Assembly: GCF_008692195.1 (NCBI RefSeq)
Contig: NZ_RXOM01000060.1
Coordinates: forward strand, 124,001 to 188,000
Direction of reading: 5' to 3'
Length of the DNA: 64,000 bases
Source of the DNA: Salegentibacter sp. R32
Lineage (GTDB): Bacteria > Bacteroidota > Bacteroidia > Flavobacteriales > Flavobacteriaceae
Below the pieces are notes generated by a model. That model was not told the DNA's origin and did not search any database. It saw nothing but the letters and a program-made list of their open reading frames with translations. Positions 8,366 through 16,858 of the stretch are shown piece after piece. How positions within the stretch are numbered: the first letter of the stretch is position 1; the number at the start of each line of letters is the position of its first letter. The translations under genes were made by a program, and so were the position numbers.

Positions 8366-9127
8366 ATGAGTTTATTTAGTTTAGAAGGAAAAACAGCTTT
8401 AGTGACCGGATGTAAACGAGGAATCGGTTTTGCAATGGCAGAAGCTTTAGCAGAAGCCGGAGCCAATATTTTAGGCGTTTCAGCTTCCTTAGAAGTTGAA
8501 GGTTCTAAAATTGAAAAAAGAATTAAAGAAATAGGAAAAGATTTTAAAGGATATCAGTGTGATTTTTCAGACCGTAAATCACTTTATGCGTTTATCGAAA
8601 AAGTAAAAGCTGAAAACCCTCAAATCGATATTTTAGTGAATAATGCCGGAACTATTTTAAGAGCTCCTGCAGCAGAACATTCCGATGAATATTGGGATAA
8701 AGTAATTGAAGTCAACCAAAATGCGCAATTCATTCTAACCCGCGAAATTGGGAAAGAAATGTTGAAGCGCGGTCACGGAAAAGTGATTTTTACCGCTTCC
8801 TTATTAACTTTCCAAGGCGGAATTACCGTTCCGGGTTATGCGGCTTCCAAAGGAGCGATTGGTCAGTTAACCATGGCATTTTCTAACGAATGGGCCGGTA
8901 AAGGCGTTCAGGTAAATTCCATCGCGCCGGGTTACATCGCTACCGATAATACGCAGGCTCTACGTGATAACGAAGAACGTAGCGAAGCCATTTTAGCCAG
9001 AATTCCCGCAGGTCGTTGGGGCAAACCAGAAGACTTTAAGGGGCCAATTACCTTTTTAGCTTCCAAAGCCAGCGATTATATGAGCGGAAGCATTCTTACC
9101 GTTGATGGCGGTTGGATGGGACGCTAA
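8366..9127 (+). CDS. kduD: 2-deoxy-D-gluconate 3-dehydrogenase / KDG 5-dehydrogenase KduD
   Basis: This classical short-chain dehydrogenase has 253 residues, the same length as known KduD. It reduces 2,5-diketo-3-deoxygluconate to KDG with NAD(P)H in the cytoplasm. The coenzyme motif TGCKRGIG is at residues 14-21, NNAG at 92-95, and the catalytic residues are Ser145, Tyr158 and Lys162. KduD-type features are the LLTFQGGITVPGYAASK region and the ending ASDYMSGSILTVDGGWMGR. It follows kduI in the order of the pathway. Confidence 0.95.
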   Translation: MSLFSLEGKTALVTGCKRGIGFAMAEALAEAGANILGVSASLEVEGSKIEKRIKEIGKDFKGYQCDFSDRKSLYAFIEKVKAENPQIDILVNNAGTILRAPAAEHSDEYWDKVIEVNQNAQFILTREIGKEMLKRGHGKVIFTASLLTFQGGITVPGYAASKGAIGQLTMAFSNEWAGKGVQVNSIAPGYIATDNTQALRDNEERSEAILARIPAGRWGKPEDFKGPITFLASKASDYMSGSILTVDGGWMGR

Positions 9128-9151
9128 ATTTCTTAAACCGAAACAAACAAA

Positions 9152-10555
9152 ATGAGTAAAAAGACATTTATTACAGATAATTTTTTGTTGGAAAATAAGT
9201 ATGCCGAAGAATTATACCATCAGTATGCGAAAAACCAACCGATTATCGATTACCATAATCACTTGCCTCCGGCGCAAATTGCAGCCGATACACAATTCGA
9301 GAATATTTCCCGTGTTTGGCTAAACGGCGACCATTACAAATGGCGTGCAATGCGTACAATGGGCATAAATGAAAAATTTATCACCGGTAATGCCAGCGAT
9401 AAAGAAAAATTTGAAGCTTGGGGAAAAACCGTTCCGCATACACTTCGTAATCCGCTTTATCACTGGACGCATTTAGAACTGAAACGTTATTTCGGGATCG
9501 ATGAATTGCTGAATGAAAACAACGCTTCTTCCATTTATGAAAATGTAAATGCGCAGCTTCAGCAAAAAGAAAATTCGTGTAGAGGTTTGTTGAAACAAAT
9601 GAATGTGGAAACACTTTGTACGACCGAAGATCCTACTGATACGTTGGAGCATCATCAAGCGATGAAAAAAGAAAATTTCGGAATAAAAGTAAGTACAGCT
9701 TTTCGTCCTGATAAATCCATTTTGATTGATGCGGAAGGTTATACCGATTATTTAAAAGAATTAGGAAAAGTAGCTGAAGTTGATATTCAGAGTTTTCAAG
9801 ATTTAAAAGATGCGCTACTAAAACGAATCGAATATTTTGATGAAAACGGCTGTAAATTATGTGATCACGGATTAAATTCGATGTCTTTTTCAGAATTTAC
9901 CGATGCTGAAGTCGATTTCATCTTAAAAGATAAACTTGCCGGAAAAGAAGTTTCAGTTAAAGATGCTGAAAAATTTAAAACTGCATTATTATTATTTTTA
10001 AGCGAATCTTACCACAAGTTTGGCTGGGTGCAACAATTTCACTTAGGAGCGCTTCGTAACAATAACAAGCGTATGTTGGCGCAATTAGGCCCCGATACCG
10101 GTTGGGATTCGATTGGAGATTATTCCCAAGCTGAAAAACTTTCTCAATTTTTGAATACCTTAGATGGAAAAGATAAATTGACCAAAACCATTTTGTATAA
10201 TTTAAATCCTGCTGATAATGAAGTATTTGCCACAATGATTGGTAACTTTAACGATGGTAGCGTAAAAGGAAAAGTGCAATGGGGTTCCGGTTGGTGGTTT
10301 TTAGACCAAAAAGACGGGATGGAAAAGCAAATGAACGCACTTTCTAATATGGGCTTAATTAGCTGTTTTATTGGAATGTTAACCGATTCTAGAAGTTTCC
10401 TTTCCTTCCCAAGACACGAATATTTTAGAAGAGTGCTTTGTAACCTCTTCGGAAAAGAAATGGCTTCCGGTGAATTACCACAAGATATGGATTTGGTGGG
10501 TAATACCATTTCAAATATCTGCTACGGAAATGCAAAAGACTATTTCAACTTTTAA
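9152..10555 (+). CDS. uxaC: Glucuronate (uronate) isomerase UxaC
   Basis: UxaC converts D-galacturonate to D-tagaturonate and D-glucuronate to D-fructuronate, the first step for saturated uronates. The 467-residue protein has the amidohydrolase-like metal motif IDYHNHLPP (His35, His37), the segment CTTEDPTDTLEHH and the C-terminal LTDSRSFLSFPRHEYFRRVLCNLFG, all typical of the family. It lies 24 bases after kduD and its stop touches the kdgK start. Together with uxaB and uxaA in the same operon, it supplies the full galacturonate branch. Confidence 0.98.
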   Translation: MSKKTFITDNFLLENKYAEELYHQYAKNQPIIDYHNHLPPAQIAADTQFENISRVWLNGDHYKWRAMRTMGINEKFITGNASDKEKFEAWGKTVPHTLRNPLYHWTHLELKRYFGIDELLNENNASSIYENVNAQLQQKENSCRGLLKQMNVETLCTTEDPTDTLEHHQAMKKENFGIKVSTAFRPDKSILIDAEGYTDYLKELGKVAEVDIQSFQDLKDALLKRIEYFDENGCKLCDHGLNSMSFSEFTDAEVDFILKDKLAGKEVSVKDAEKFKTALLLFLSESYHKFGWVQQFHLGALRNNNKRMLAQLGPDTGWDSIGDYSQAEKLSQFLNTLDGKDKLTKTILYNLNPADNEVFATMIGNFNDGSVKGKVQWGSGWWFLDQKDGMEKQMNALSNMGLISCFIGMLTDSRSFLSFPRHEYFRRVLCNLFGKEMASGELPQDMDLVGNTISNICYGNAKDYFNF

Positions 10556-11578
10556 ATGAAAGATTCAAAACAACATAAAAAAATCGTTTCCTTCGGAGAA
10601 GTGCTCATGCGTTTATCTCCTGCTGAAAACAGAAAACTTCCGCAGGCAAAAACCATAGATTTCTATTTTGGGGGAACCGAAATGAACGTTGCAGCTTCCT
10701 TAGCTTATTTTGGAGAGCAAACCCAGCAAATTACCAACGTTTCTAACGATTTGGTTGGCGATGCAGCCATTGCTGCAATGCGTCAGTTTGGGATCGATGT
10801 TTCCGCAGTTAATAAAGTAAATCATCCGCTAGGACTTTATTTTTTAGAAGTAGGTTCTGGGCTTCGCGCCAGTAAAATTGCTTACAATCGTTTACACGGA
10901 AGTTTTGCGAATATTATACCAGAAAGTGTAAATTGGGAAGAAGTTTTAGAAGGAGCCGGTTTTTTACATTGGACGGGGATTTCTCCTGCTATTTCAGAAG
11001 GTGCTTATCAAACTTTAAAAGAAGGCTTGCAAGTTGCCAAGCAAAAAGGAATTGCCGTAACCGCAGATCCTGCTTATCGAAGTAATCTTTGGCAATATGG
11101 CAAAGATGGTCACGAAGTTTTAAAAGAATTGGTTGGTTTATCGACCATTTTTATTGGTGGCGTTAACGAAATTAATGAGATTTTAAAAACTGATTTCGAT
11201 TTTTCTAAAGAAGGTTTTGTGGCGGCAAGTAAAGCATTGATAGAAGAATGCCCTTCTATCGAAAAAGTTTTTGATAAGATAAGAGACGGTGTTAGCGCTT
11301 CTTGGCAAAAAGTCTATGGTCGCGCGTGGACGGGTTCAAAATATATTGAAACCGAGCAATTGGAAATCACGAATGTAGTCGATCGAATTGGTACCGGAGA
11401 TGCTTATGCTGCCGGACTTATTTACGGTTTAATTCATTTCGACGATCAAAAAGCCTTGGAGTTTGCCAACGCAGCTTGCGCATTAAAACATACCATTTTA
11501 GGCGATGCCAATTTGGTAAGCCCGGAAGAAGTCTTAGAAGTGATCGAAGGAAGCACCGGCGGAAGGATAAAACGATAG
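10556..11578 (+). CDS. kdgK: 2-keto-3-deoxygluconate kinase KdgK
   Basis: This PfkB-family kinase has 340 residues. It phosphorylates KDG to KDPG, the point where both uronate branches meet. The N-terminal GGTEMNVAASLAYFG and the C-terminal PfkB signature VDRIGTGDAYAAGLIYG carry the substrate-binding region and the catalytic base (Asp282). ATG follows the uxaC stop with no gap. Family assignment is firm. KDG specificity rests on context (pathway operon with aldolase, kduID and uxaABC). A 295-base repeat-bearing gap follows. Confidence 0.93.
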   Translation: MKDSKQHKKIVSFGEVLMRLSPAENRKLPQAKTIDFYFGGTEMNVAASLAYFGEQTQQITNVSNDLVGDAAIAAMRQFGIDVSAVNKVNHPLGLYFLEVGSGLRASKIAYNRLHGSFANIIPESVNWEEVLEGAGFLHWTGISPAISEGAYQTLKEGLQVAKQKGIAVTADPAYRSNLWQYGKDGHEVLKELVGLSTIFIGGVNEINEILKTDFDFSKEGFVAASKALIEECPSIEKVFDKIRDGVSASWQKVYGRAWTGSKYIETEQLEITNVVDRIGTGDAYAAGLIYGLIHFDDQKALEFANAACALKHTILGDANLVSPEEVLEVIEGSTGGRIKR

Positions 11579-11873
11579 CGAACGGCGGCTGAGTGATTGC
11601 GACGCAGGAGCAATAGTATCGAAGACAAAGTGGGATTGAAGTTAGGATATAGAAGGTAGAAAAGAGATACGAGAATATAGAGAATAGACGTAAGGTTTTA
11701 GAGTCTTGAGTCTGGAAGTAAGAGACAAGAAGCAAGAACCAAGATGTTACGTCATCCCGGACTTGATCCGGGATCTCATCAAATTGAGAAAAGGATGGGG
11801 TTCTGAATCAGGTTCAGAATAAACAATCTTAATAATATAAATAGTAGAAAAATTAATTTATAACCATTATTAA
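11579..11873 (+). repeat. Mosaic intergenic repeat region between kdgK and kdgA
   Basis: This is the largest gap in the uronate operon and holds no plausible gene. It contains a GC-rich stretch (11579-11640) unlike the surroundings, a low-complexity purine-rich tract with repeated GAGTCTTGAGTC/AAGAAGCAAGAACCAAGA-like units (11700-11745), and two hairpins. The first is ATCCCGGA-cttga-TCCGGGAT (11754-11774) and the second is TTCTGAA-tcagg-TTCAGAA (11801-11819). The paired GTCATCCCGGACTTGATCC / TTCTGAATCAGGTTCAGAAT layout resembles dispersed intergenic palindromes seen in flavobacterial and other genomes (from memory, not searched). Whether it carries a promoter or a processing site for kdgA is unknown. 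Confidence 0.65.
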
Positions 11874-12545
11874 ATGGCACAATATTCAAGAATAGCAGTA
11901 GCACAACAGATGAAAGAAACCGGGATTGTTCCTGTTTTTTATCACGCAGATGTGCAAACCTGTAAAGATATTTTAAAAGCGTGCTACAACGGTGGCGCTC
12001 GTGTATTTGAGTTTACCAATCGTGGTGATTTTGCACATGAAGTTTTTGCTGAATTAGTAAAATACGCTAACAAAGAATTACCAGGAATGATGCTTGGTGT
12101 AGGTTCGGTGATCGATGCAGGAACTACTGCGCTTTACCTTCAGTTGGGGGCAAATTTTATTGTTTCTCCGTTAATTAATGCTGAAATGGCGAAAACCTGT
12201 AATCGCAGAAAAATAGCTTGGATGCCGGGTTGTGGTTCGGTTACAGAAATTAATTATGCGGAAGAACTTGGCGCAGAAGTCGTGAAGATTTTCCCGGGAT
12301 CTCAAGTCGGCGGACCTTCATTTGTAAAAGCCGTAAAAGGGCCTTTACCTTGGTCGAGCATTATGCCAACCGGCGGAGTTTCACCAACCGAAGAAAACTT
12401 GAAAGAATGGTTTGAAGCAGGCGTACATTGTGTAGGTATCGGCTCAAAATTGTTCCTGAAAAATGCAGACGGTAGCTTCGGTTTAGAAAAAGTTAAAGAA
12501 AAAGTGAGCGAGGCTATTCAAATTGTAGAAAGCTTAAAGAAATGA
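11874..12545 (+). CDS. kdgA: KDPG aldolase (bifunctional KHG/KDPG aldolase)
   Basis: This 223-residue class I aldolase cleaves 2-keto-3-deoxy-6-phosphogluconate to pyruvate and glyceraldehyde-3-phosphate, completing uronate breakdown. Visible features are Glu46 in FEFTNRG, the GVGSV turn, MPGCGS, the Schiff-base lysine Lys138 in EVVKIFPGSQVGG, and the phosphate-binding MPTGGVSPTEEN. The stop overlaps the start of the TRAP binding protein by 4 bases (ATGA), so it is translationally linked to the transporter genes. Confidence 0.96.
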   Translation: MAQYSRIAVAQQMKETGIVPVFYHADVQTCKDILKACYNGGARVFEFTNRGDFAHEVFAELVKYANKELPGMMLGVGSVIDAGTTALYLQLGANFIVSPLINAEMAKTCNRRKIAWMPGCGSVTEINYAEELGAEVVKIFPGSQVGGPSFVKAVKGPLPWSSIMPTGGVSPTEENLKEWFEAGVHCVGIGSKLFLKNADGSFGLEKVKEKVSEAIQIVESLKK

Positions 12546-13528
12546 ATTTATTCAGAAGTAAAATAACTTTAGGAGTGCTTTTGGCGTTTACCTTAGTTTT
12601 TTCAGCTTGTAAAAAAGAAGAGAAAACTAAAGTTATTCGGTTAGGGCATGCGTTAGATGTTTCGCATCCGGTACATAAAGCCATGAAATTTATGGCCAAT
12701 CGTATTGAAGAAAAATCTAACGGACAATTAAAAGTAGATATTTATCCGAGTCAGCAACTAGGTTCAGAACGTGAGTTAATCGAACTGTTGCAAATAGGAA
12801 GTTTAGGAATGACCAAAGTTTCAACAGGAACCTTAGAGAATTTCGCTCCGGAGTTAAGAGTATTTGGTTTACCGTTTTTATTTAAAGATCGTCAACATCG
12901 TTTCGATGTTTTAGAGAGTGAAATAGGAGAAAAACTTTTAGAGGCTAGTGTACGAAATCGATTGAAGGGATTAACTTTTTACGATGCCGGAAGTAGAAGT
13001 TTTTACAGCACGCAACCGCTAAATTCTCCTTCAGATTTAAAAGGTCAAAAAATTCGTGTGATGGAAAGTCAAACCGCCATCAATATGGTGAAATATTTAG
13101 GCGGTTCTCCAACTCCAGTAAGTTGGGGAGAATTATACACTGCTCTTCAACAAGGAATTGTAGATGGAGCTGAAAATAACTTGCCAAGTTTCTATTTATC
13201 TTATCATTATGAAGTTTGTAAATACTACATGGTCGATGAGCACACGGCACTTCCAGATGAACTTCTAATAAGTACCGTAGTTTGGGATAAGCTTTCTAAA
13301 GAAGAACAAAAGTGGGTGAAAGATGCTGCGATGGAATCTTCAGAATATGAAAAAGGTATTTGGAGAGAAGCAGAACTTCACGCCTTAGAAGAAATTAAAA
13401 AAGCAGGAGTAAAAGTTACATATCCTGAAAAAGAACAATTTAGAGAAATGGTGCAACCGATGTATGACGAGTTTAAGAAAGATGAAGAGATGAAGAAAAC
13501 CATTGAAGCCATTCAGGCCGTAAAATAA
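12542..13528 (+). CDS. dctP: TRAP transporter substrate-binding protein DctP (lipoprotein)
   Basis: The 328-residue periplasmic binding protein of the TRAP family captures organic acids for the DctQM permease. It has the family hallmarks VSHPVHKAMKFMANRIEEKSNG, IYPSQQLGSERELIELLQIG, and KGQKIRVMES with the carboxylate-binding arginine (Arg172). The N-terminus MNLFRSKITLGVLLAFTLVFSAC ends in a lipobox (FSAC, Cys23), so it should be membrane-anchored, whereas most TRAP binding proteins are free. The operon context (uxaCBA, kduID) points to galacturonate or unsaturated uronates as ligand; this is inferred. Confidence 0.95.
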   Translation: MNLFRSKITLGVLLAFTLVFSACKKEEKTKVIRLGHALDVSHPVHKAMKFMANRIEEKSNGQLKVDIYPSQQLGSERELIELLQIGSLGMTKVSTGTLENFAPELRVFGLPFLFKDRQHRFDVLESEIGEKLLEASVRNRLKGLTFYDAGSRSFYSTQPLNSPSDLKGQKIRVMESQTAINMVKYLGGSPTPVSWGELYTALQQGIVDGAENNLPSFYLSYHYEVCKYYMVDEHTALPDELLISTVVWDKLSKEEQKWVKDAAMESSEYEKGIWREAELHALEEIKKAGVKVTYPEKEQFREMVQPMYDEFKKDEEMKKTIEAIQAVK

Positions 13529-13537
13529 TCGAGATTC

Positions 13538-14005
13538 ATGAAAAAAAGTTTAGATAAAGTTTTGGGAACAATTTTAGTCTTTTTGATGGCTTTAATTGTG
13601 ATCGCCATTTTATGGCAGGTCTTTTCTCGTTACGTTATGCAAAATCCAAGTTCGGTAACCGAAGAGATCGCACGTTACTTAATGATCTGGATCGGTATTT
13701 TGGGAGCAGCTTACGCTTCCGGACAGCAAGAACATTTAGCAATTAATATACTTCCACCTAAGTTAAATGAACGAAATCGTATTCGTTTGCGCATTGGGAT
13801 CAATATTTTAATTATTCTATTCTCTTTATGTGCTTTAATTATTGGTGGTGGTAATTTGGTTTACATTAGTTATTTGTTGGGGCAAACTTCAGCAGCTTTG
13901 CATTTACCATTATCTGTGGTTTATGCGGTACTGCCAATAAGTGGTTTGCTTATCATTATTTATAAATTAAATGAAGTGTTTAACAGTAAAAAGTATTTGG
14001 TATGA
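13538..14005 (+). CDS. dctQ: TRAP transporter small permease subunit DctQ
   Basis: The 155-residue protein has four hydrophobic segments and the DctQ pattern VFSRYVMQNPSSVTEEIARYLMIWIG followed by AAYASGQQEHLAI. It is the small inner-membrane subunit that pairs with DctM. It sits 9 bases after dctP, and its last 4 bases overlap dctM (ATGA), the usual arrangement for a stoichiometric complex. Confidence 0.94.
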   Translation: MKKSLDKVLGTILVFLMALIVIAILWQVFSRYVMQNPSSVTEEIARYLMIWIGILGAAYASGQQEHLAINILPPKLNERNRIRLRIGINILIILFSLCALIIGGGNLVYISYLLGQTSAALHLPLSVVYAVLPISGLLIIIYKLNEVFNSKKYLV

Positions 14006-15291
14006 TTGCAGAAATATTATTGTTAGTCATTTCGTTTTTAATCTTATTAAGCCTCGGGGTTCCCGTGGCTTGGTCTATCGGTATTTCTTGCTTGTTAACT
14101 TTAGCGGTTTCTATCGATTCGATTGCAGCGTTCACTACTATGGCGCAACGAATGGCCACCGGTTTAGATAGTTTCTCCTTACTGGCAATTCCGTTTTTTA
14201 TTCTCGCCGGGCAAATTATGAATCAGGGTGGGATCGCGCATCGACTCATTAATTTTGCGAAAGCCCTCATTGGCTCCTTGCCGGGAGGTTTAATATATGT
14301 GAATGTAATTGCAGCGATGCTTTTTGGAGCCATTTCTGGTTCTGCCGTAGCAGCAGCTTCAGCTATCGGTGGGATTTTAGGTCCGCCGATGGAAAAAGAA
14401 AATTATTCCAAAGAATTTGGAGCAGCGATTAACGTAACTGCTTCCACCACCGGTTTGATTATTCCACCTTCAAATGTGTTAATTGTTTATTCATTAGCAA
14501 GTGGTGGGGTTTCTATCGCAAGTTTATTTTTAGCAGGTTACATCCCTGGGATTTTAATGGGATTGGCGTTAATGTTAGTAGCAGCCGTTTGGATTAAAAA
14601 GAAAAAATATCCACCGGGAGAAAAAACAAATGTAAAACGTATCGCTACTTCATTTTTAGATGCTTTACCAAGTTTATTATTATTAGTAGTCGTTATTGGA
14701 GGAATTGTTTCCGGGATTTTTACTGCGACAGAAGCTTCAGGGATTGCTGTACTTTACACCTTAGTTTTAGCAGCGATCTATAGAGAAATCAATTTAAAGA
14801 AATTACACTCCATATTTTTGAGCTCTGTAGTAACTACTGCAATTGTATTGTTATTAATTGCGACTTCTATGGGAATGTCTTGGGTAATGTCTTTCGAAAA
14901 TATTCCGCAGACAGTAAGTGATGCACTTTTAGGATTAAGTGAAAATAAATATGTAATCCTTATCATCATCAACTTACTCTTACTTTTTGTAGGAACTTTT
15001 ATGGATATGACGCCGGCCATCTTAATTTTTACCCCCATATTCTTACCAATTATGCAGAATTTAGGGGTAGATCCCGTGCATTTTGGGATGATTATGGTGA
15101 TGAATTTATGTGTAGGACTTTGTACTCCGCCGGTAGGTTCGGTACTCTTTATTGGAGTAGGAGTGGCCAAGACTACTATTCAAAAAGTAATAAAACCATT
15201 ATTGCCATTGTATGTAGTGATGGCAATTATACTACTATTAGTAACCTATGTGCCACAAGTAAGTCTGTGGTTACCAAGTTTATTTGAATAA
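14002..15291 (+). CDS. dctM: TRAP transporter large permease subunit DctM
   Basis: The 429-residue integral membrane protein has about 12 segments. It carries the DctM motifs GLDSFSLLAIPFFILAGQIMNQGGIA, AMLFGAISGSAVAAASAIGGI and FVGTFMDMTPAILIFTPIFLP. It forms the Na+-driven inner-membrane channel of the TRAP system with DctQ. The operon places it between kdgA and uxaB, so it is most likely the uronate importer of this locus in place of an ExuT-type MFS protein. Confidence 0.95.
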   Translation: MIAEILLLVISFLILLSLGVPVAWSIGISCLLTLAVSIDSIAAFTTMAQRMATGLDSFSLLAIPFFILAGQIMNQGGIAHRLINFAKALIGSLPGGLIYVNVIAAMLFGAISGSAVAAASAIGGILGPPMEKENYSKEFGAAINVTASTTGLIIPPSNVLIVYSLASGGVSIASLFLAGYIPGILMGLALMLVAAVWIKKKKYPPGEKTNVKRIATSFLDALPSLLLLVVVIGGIVSGIFTATEASGIAVLYTLVLAAIYREINLKKLHSIFLSSVVTTAIVLLLIATSMGMSWVMSFENIPQTVSDALLGLSENKYVILIIINLLLLFVGTFMDMTPAILIFTPIFLPIMQNLGVDPVHFGMIMVMNLCVGLCTPPVGSVLFIGVGVAKTTIQKVIKPLLPLYVVMAIILLLVTYVPQVSLWLPSLFE

Positions 15292-15311
15292 AAATTTTTA
15301 GCATTAATAAA

Positions 15312-16766
15312 ATGAAAAGATTAACCAGAGAAAACGCCAATATCACAGAAACTTTACCTATAAAAGTTGTTCAGTTTGGAGAAGGAAACTTTTTAAGGGC
15401 CTTTGTAGATTTTGTGATCGATAAATTAAATAAAGAAGCCAATTTTAATGCTGGAGTAGCTGTTGTTCAACCGCTGGCAAAAGGTTTAATAGATATGTTA
15501 GACGAACAAGATGGTTTGTATAACTTATTTATGAAAGGCGTAAAGCAAGGAAAAGAAATTCAGGAACAACGAACCATTTCTTGTATTCAAAAAGGAATTA
15601 ATCCTTATTTTGATTATAATGAATATTTACAATTGGCAGAAGAAGAAAGCTTAGAATTCATTATTTCGAATACTACTGAAGCTGGAATTGCTTACGATAA
15701 AACAGATACCTTAGAAGGTGCGCCACACAATAGTTTTCCGGCGAAATTAACGGCTTTGCTATACAGACGGTTTAAACATTTTACCGGAGATTCAGCAAAG
15801 GGCTTAACTATTATTCCTTGTGAATTAATTAATTATAATGCTGATACGTTAAAGAAAATAATTCTTCAGTATGCTGAATTATGGGAGCTGGAAGCAGATT
15901 TTGTATCGTGGATTAATAACAGCAATAGTTTTCATAATACCTTAGTCGATCGTATTGTCCCGGGATACCCAAAAGACGATATCAAATCTTACCAAAGCAA
16001 GTTAGAATTAGAAGATAAATTAATTGTTTCCGCAGAAGTATTTTTACTTTGGGTAATCGAAGGTGGAGAAGCTCTAAAAGCGAAAATCCCTTTCGGTAAA
16101 ATAGATGAAAACATTTTAGTGGTTGAAGATATGCAACCTTACCGAACCCGAAAAGTTCGTATTTTAAATGGCGCGCATACAACCATGGTTCCTTTCTCTT
16201 TACTCTTCGGAAATGAAACTGTAAAAGAGACCGTAGATCACAAGTTTACAGGAACTTTCGTAAAAGAAGCGATTTTTGATGAAATTATCCCAACCCTTTC
16301 TTTACCAGAAGAAGAATTAAAAACTTTTGCAGAAGAGGTATTGGACCGTTTCAGAAATCCATTCATAAAACACCAATTGGCAAGTATTGCTTTAAATTCA
16401 GTTTCAAAATTTAAAGTAAGAGTATTACCAAGTTTGCTTGCTTTTCAAAAAGAAAACAATCGATTGCCTTTACATTTAACTTTTGCATTTGCCTGTTTAA
16501 TTCGTTTTTACCGAGGAGAATGGAATAATCATACGCTTCCTGTTAATGATGACGATGCGGTAGTGGCAGAGTTAAAAAGAATTTGGGAGTCGCATAGCTA
16601 CCAAGAAATTAGCGCGCAAGCCTTGAAAAATGAAAAATTCTGGGATCAAGATTTAACACAAATCCCAGAGTTAAAAGAACAAGTAGCGGTTGCTTTAGAA
16701 CTTATTGAAACTAAAGGAATAGAAGAAGGTTACAAGCAATTTGCTTCAAAAGTAGCTGTAGAATAG
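15312..16766 (+). CDS. uxaB: Tagaturonate reductase UxaB (altronate oxidoreductase)
   Basis: UxaB reduces D-tagaturonate to D-altronate with NADH. The 484-residue protein belongs to the mannitol/polyol dehydrogenase long-chain family. It shows the N-terminal Rossmann start VVQFGEGNFLRAFVDFVID and the segment RKVRILNGAHTTMVPFSLLFG with the family Lys-x-x-x-x-Asn active-site region. Fructuronate reductase UxuB is closely related, but the FGEGNFLRAF start and the uxaA gene immediately downstream favour UxaB. It lies 20 bases after dctM. Confidence 0.94.
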   Translation: MKRLTRENANITETLPIKVVQFGEGNFLRAFVDFVIDKLNKEANFNAGVAVVQPLAKGLIDMLDEQDGLYNLFMKGVKQGKEIQEQRTISCIQKGINPYFDYNEYLQLAEEESLEFIISNTTEAGIAYDKTDTLEGAPHNSFPAKLTALLYRRFKHFTGDSAKGLTIIPCELINYNADTLKKIILQYAELWELEADFVSWINNSNSFHNTLVDRIVPGYPKDDIKSYQSKLELEDKLIVSAEVFLLWVIEGGEALKAKIPFGKIDENILVVEDMQPYRTRKVRILNGAHTTMVPFSLLFGNETVKETVDHKFTGTFVKEAIFDEIIPTLSLPEEELKTFAEEVLDRFRNPFIKHQLASIALNSVSKFKVRVLPSLLAFQKENNRLPLHLTFAFACLIRFYRGEWNNHTLPVNDDDAVVAELKRIWESHSYQEISAQALKNEKFWDQDLTQIPELKEQVAVALELIETKGIEEGYKQFASKVAVE

Positions 16767-16858
16767 CAAATGAAGAATGAAAATTTTCCTGCAAGATTTT
16801 ATTCAAAAAATGAAGCCTAAAAATTGAAAAGACGTTGCAGGATTAAATATTGAAGAAG

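Noticed and set aside
9381-9658. Antisense reading frames within uxaC and other genes
   Set aside because: Many frames of 60-130 codons lie opposite or out of frame with clear genes and have no family resemblance; treated as shadows.
12953-12966. AATCGATT core inside dctP
   Set aside because: The outer bases of the palindrome are missing and it encodes R-N-R-L-K; chance occurrence.
16455-16468. Operator-like AACAATCGATTGCC inside uxaB
   Set aside because: It matches the core but not the outer TG/CA bases, and is explained by the codons for N-N-R-L; no promoter element abuts it.
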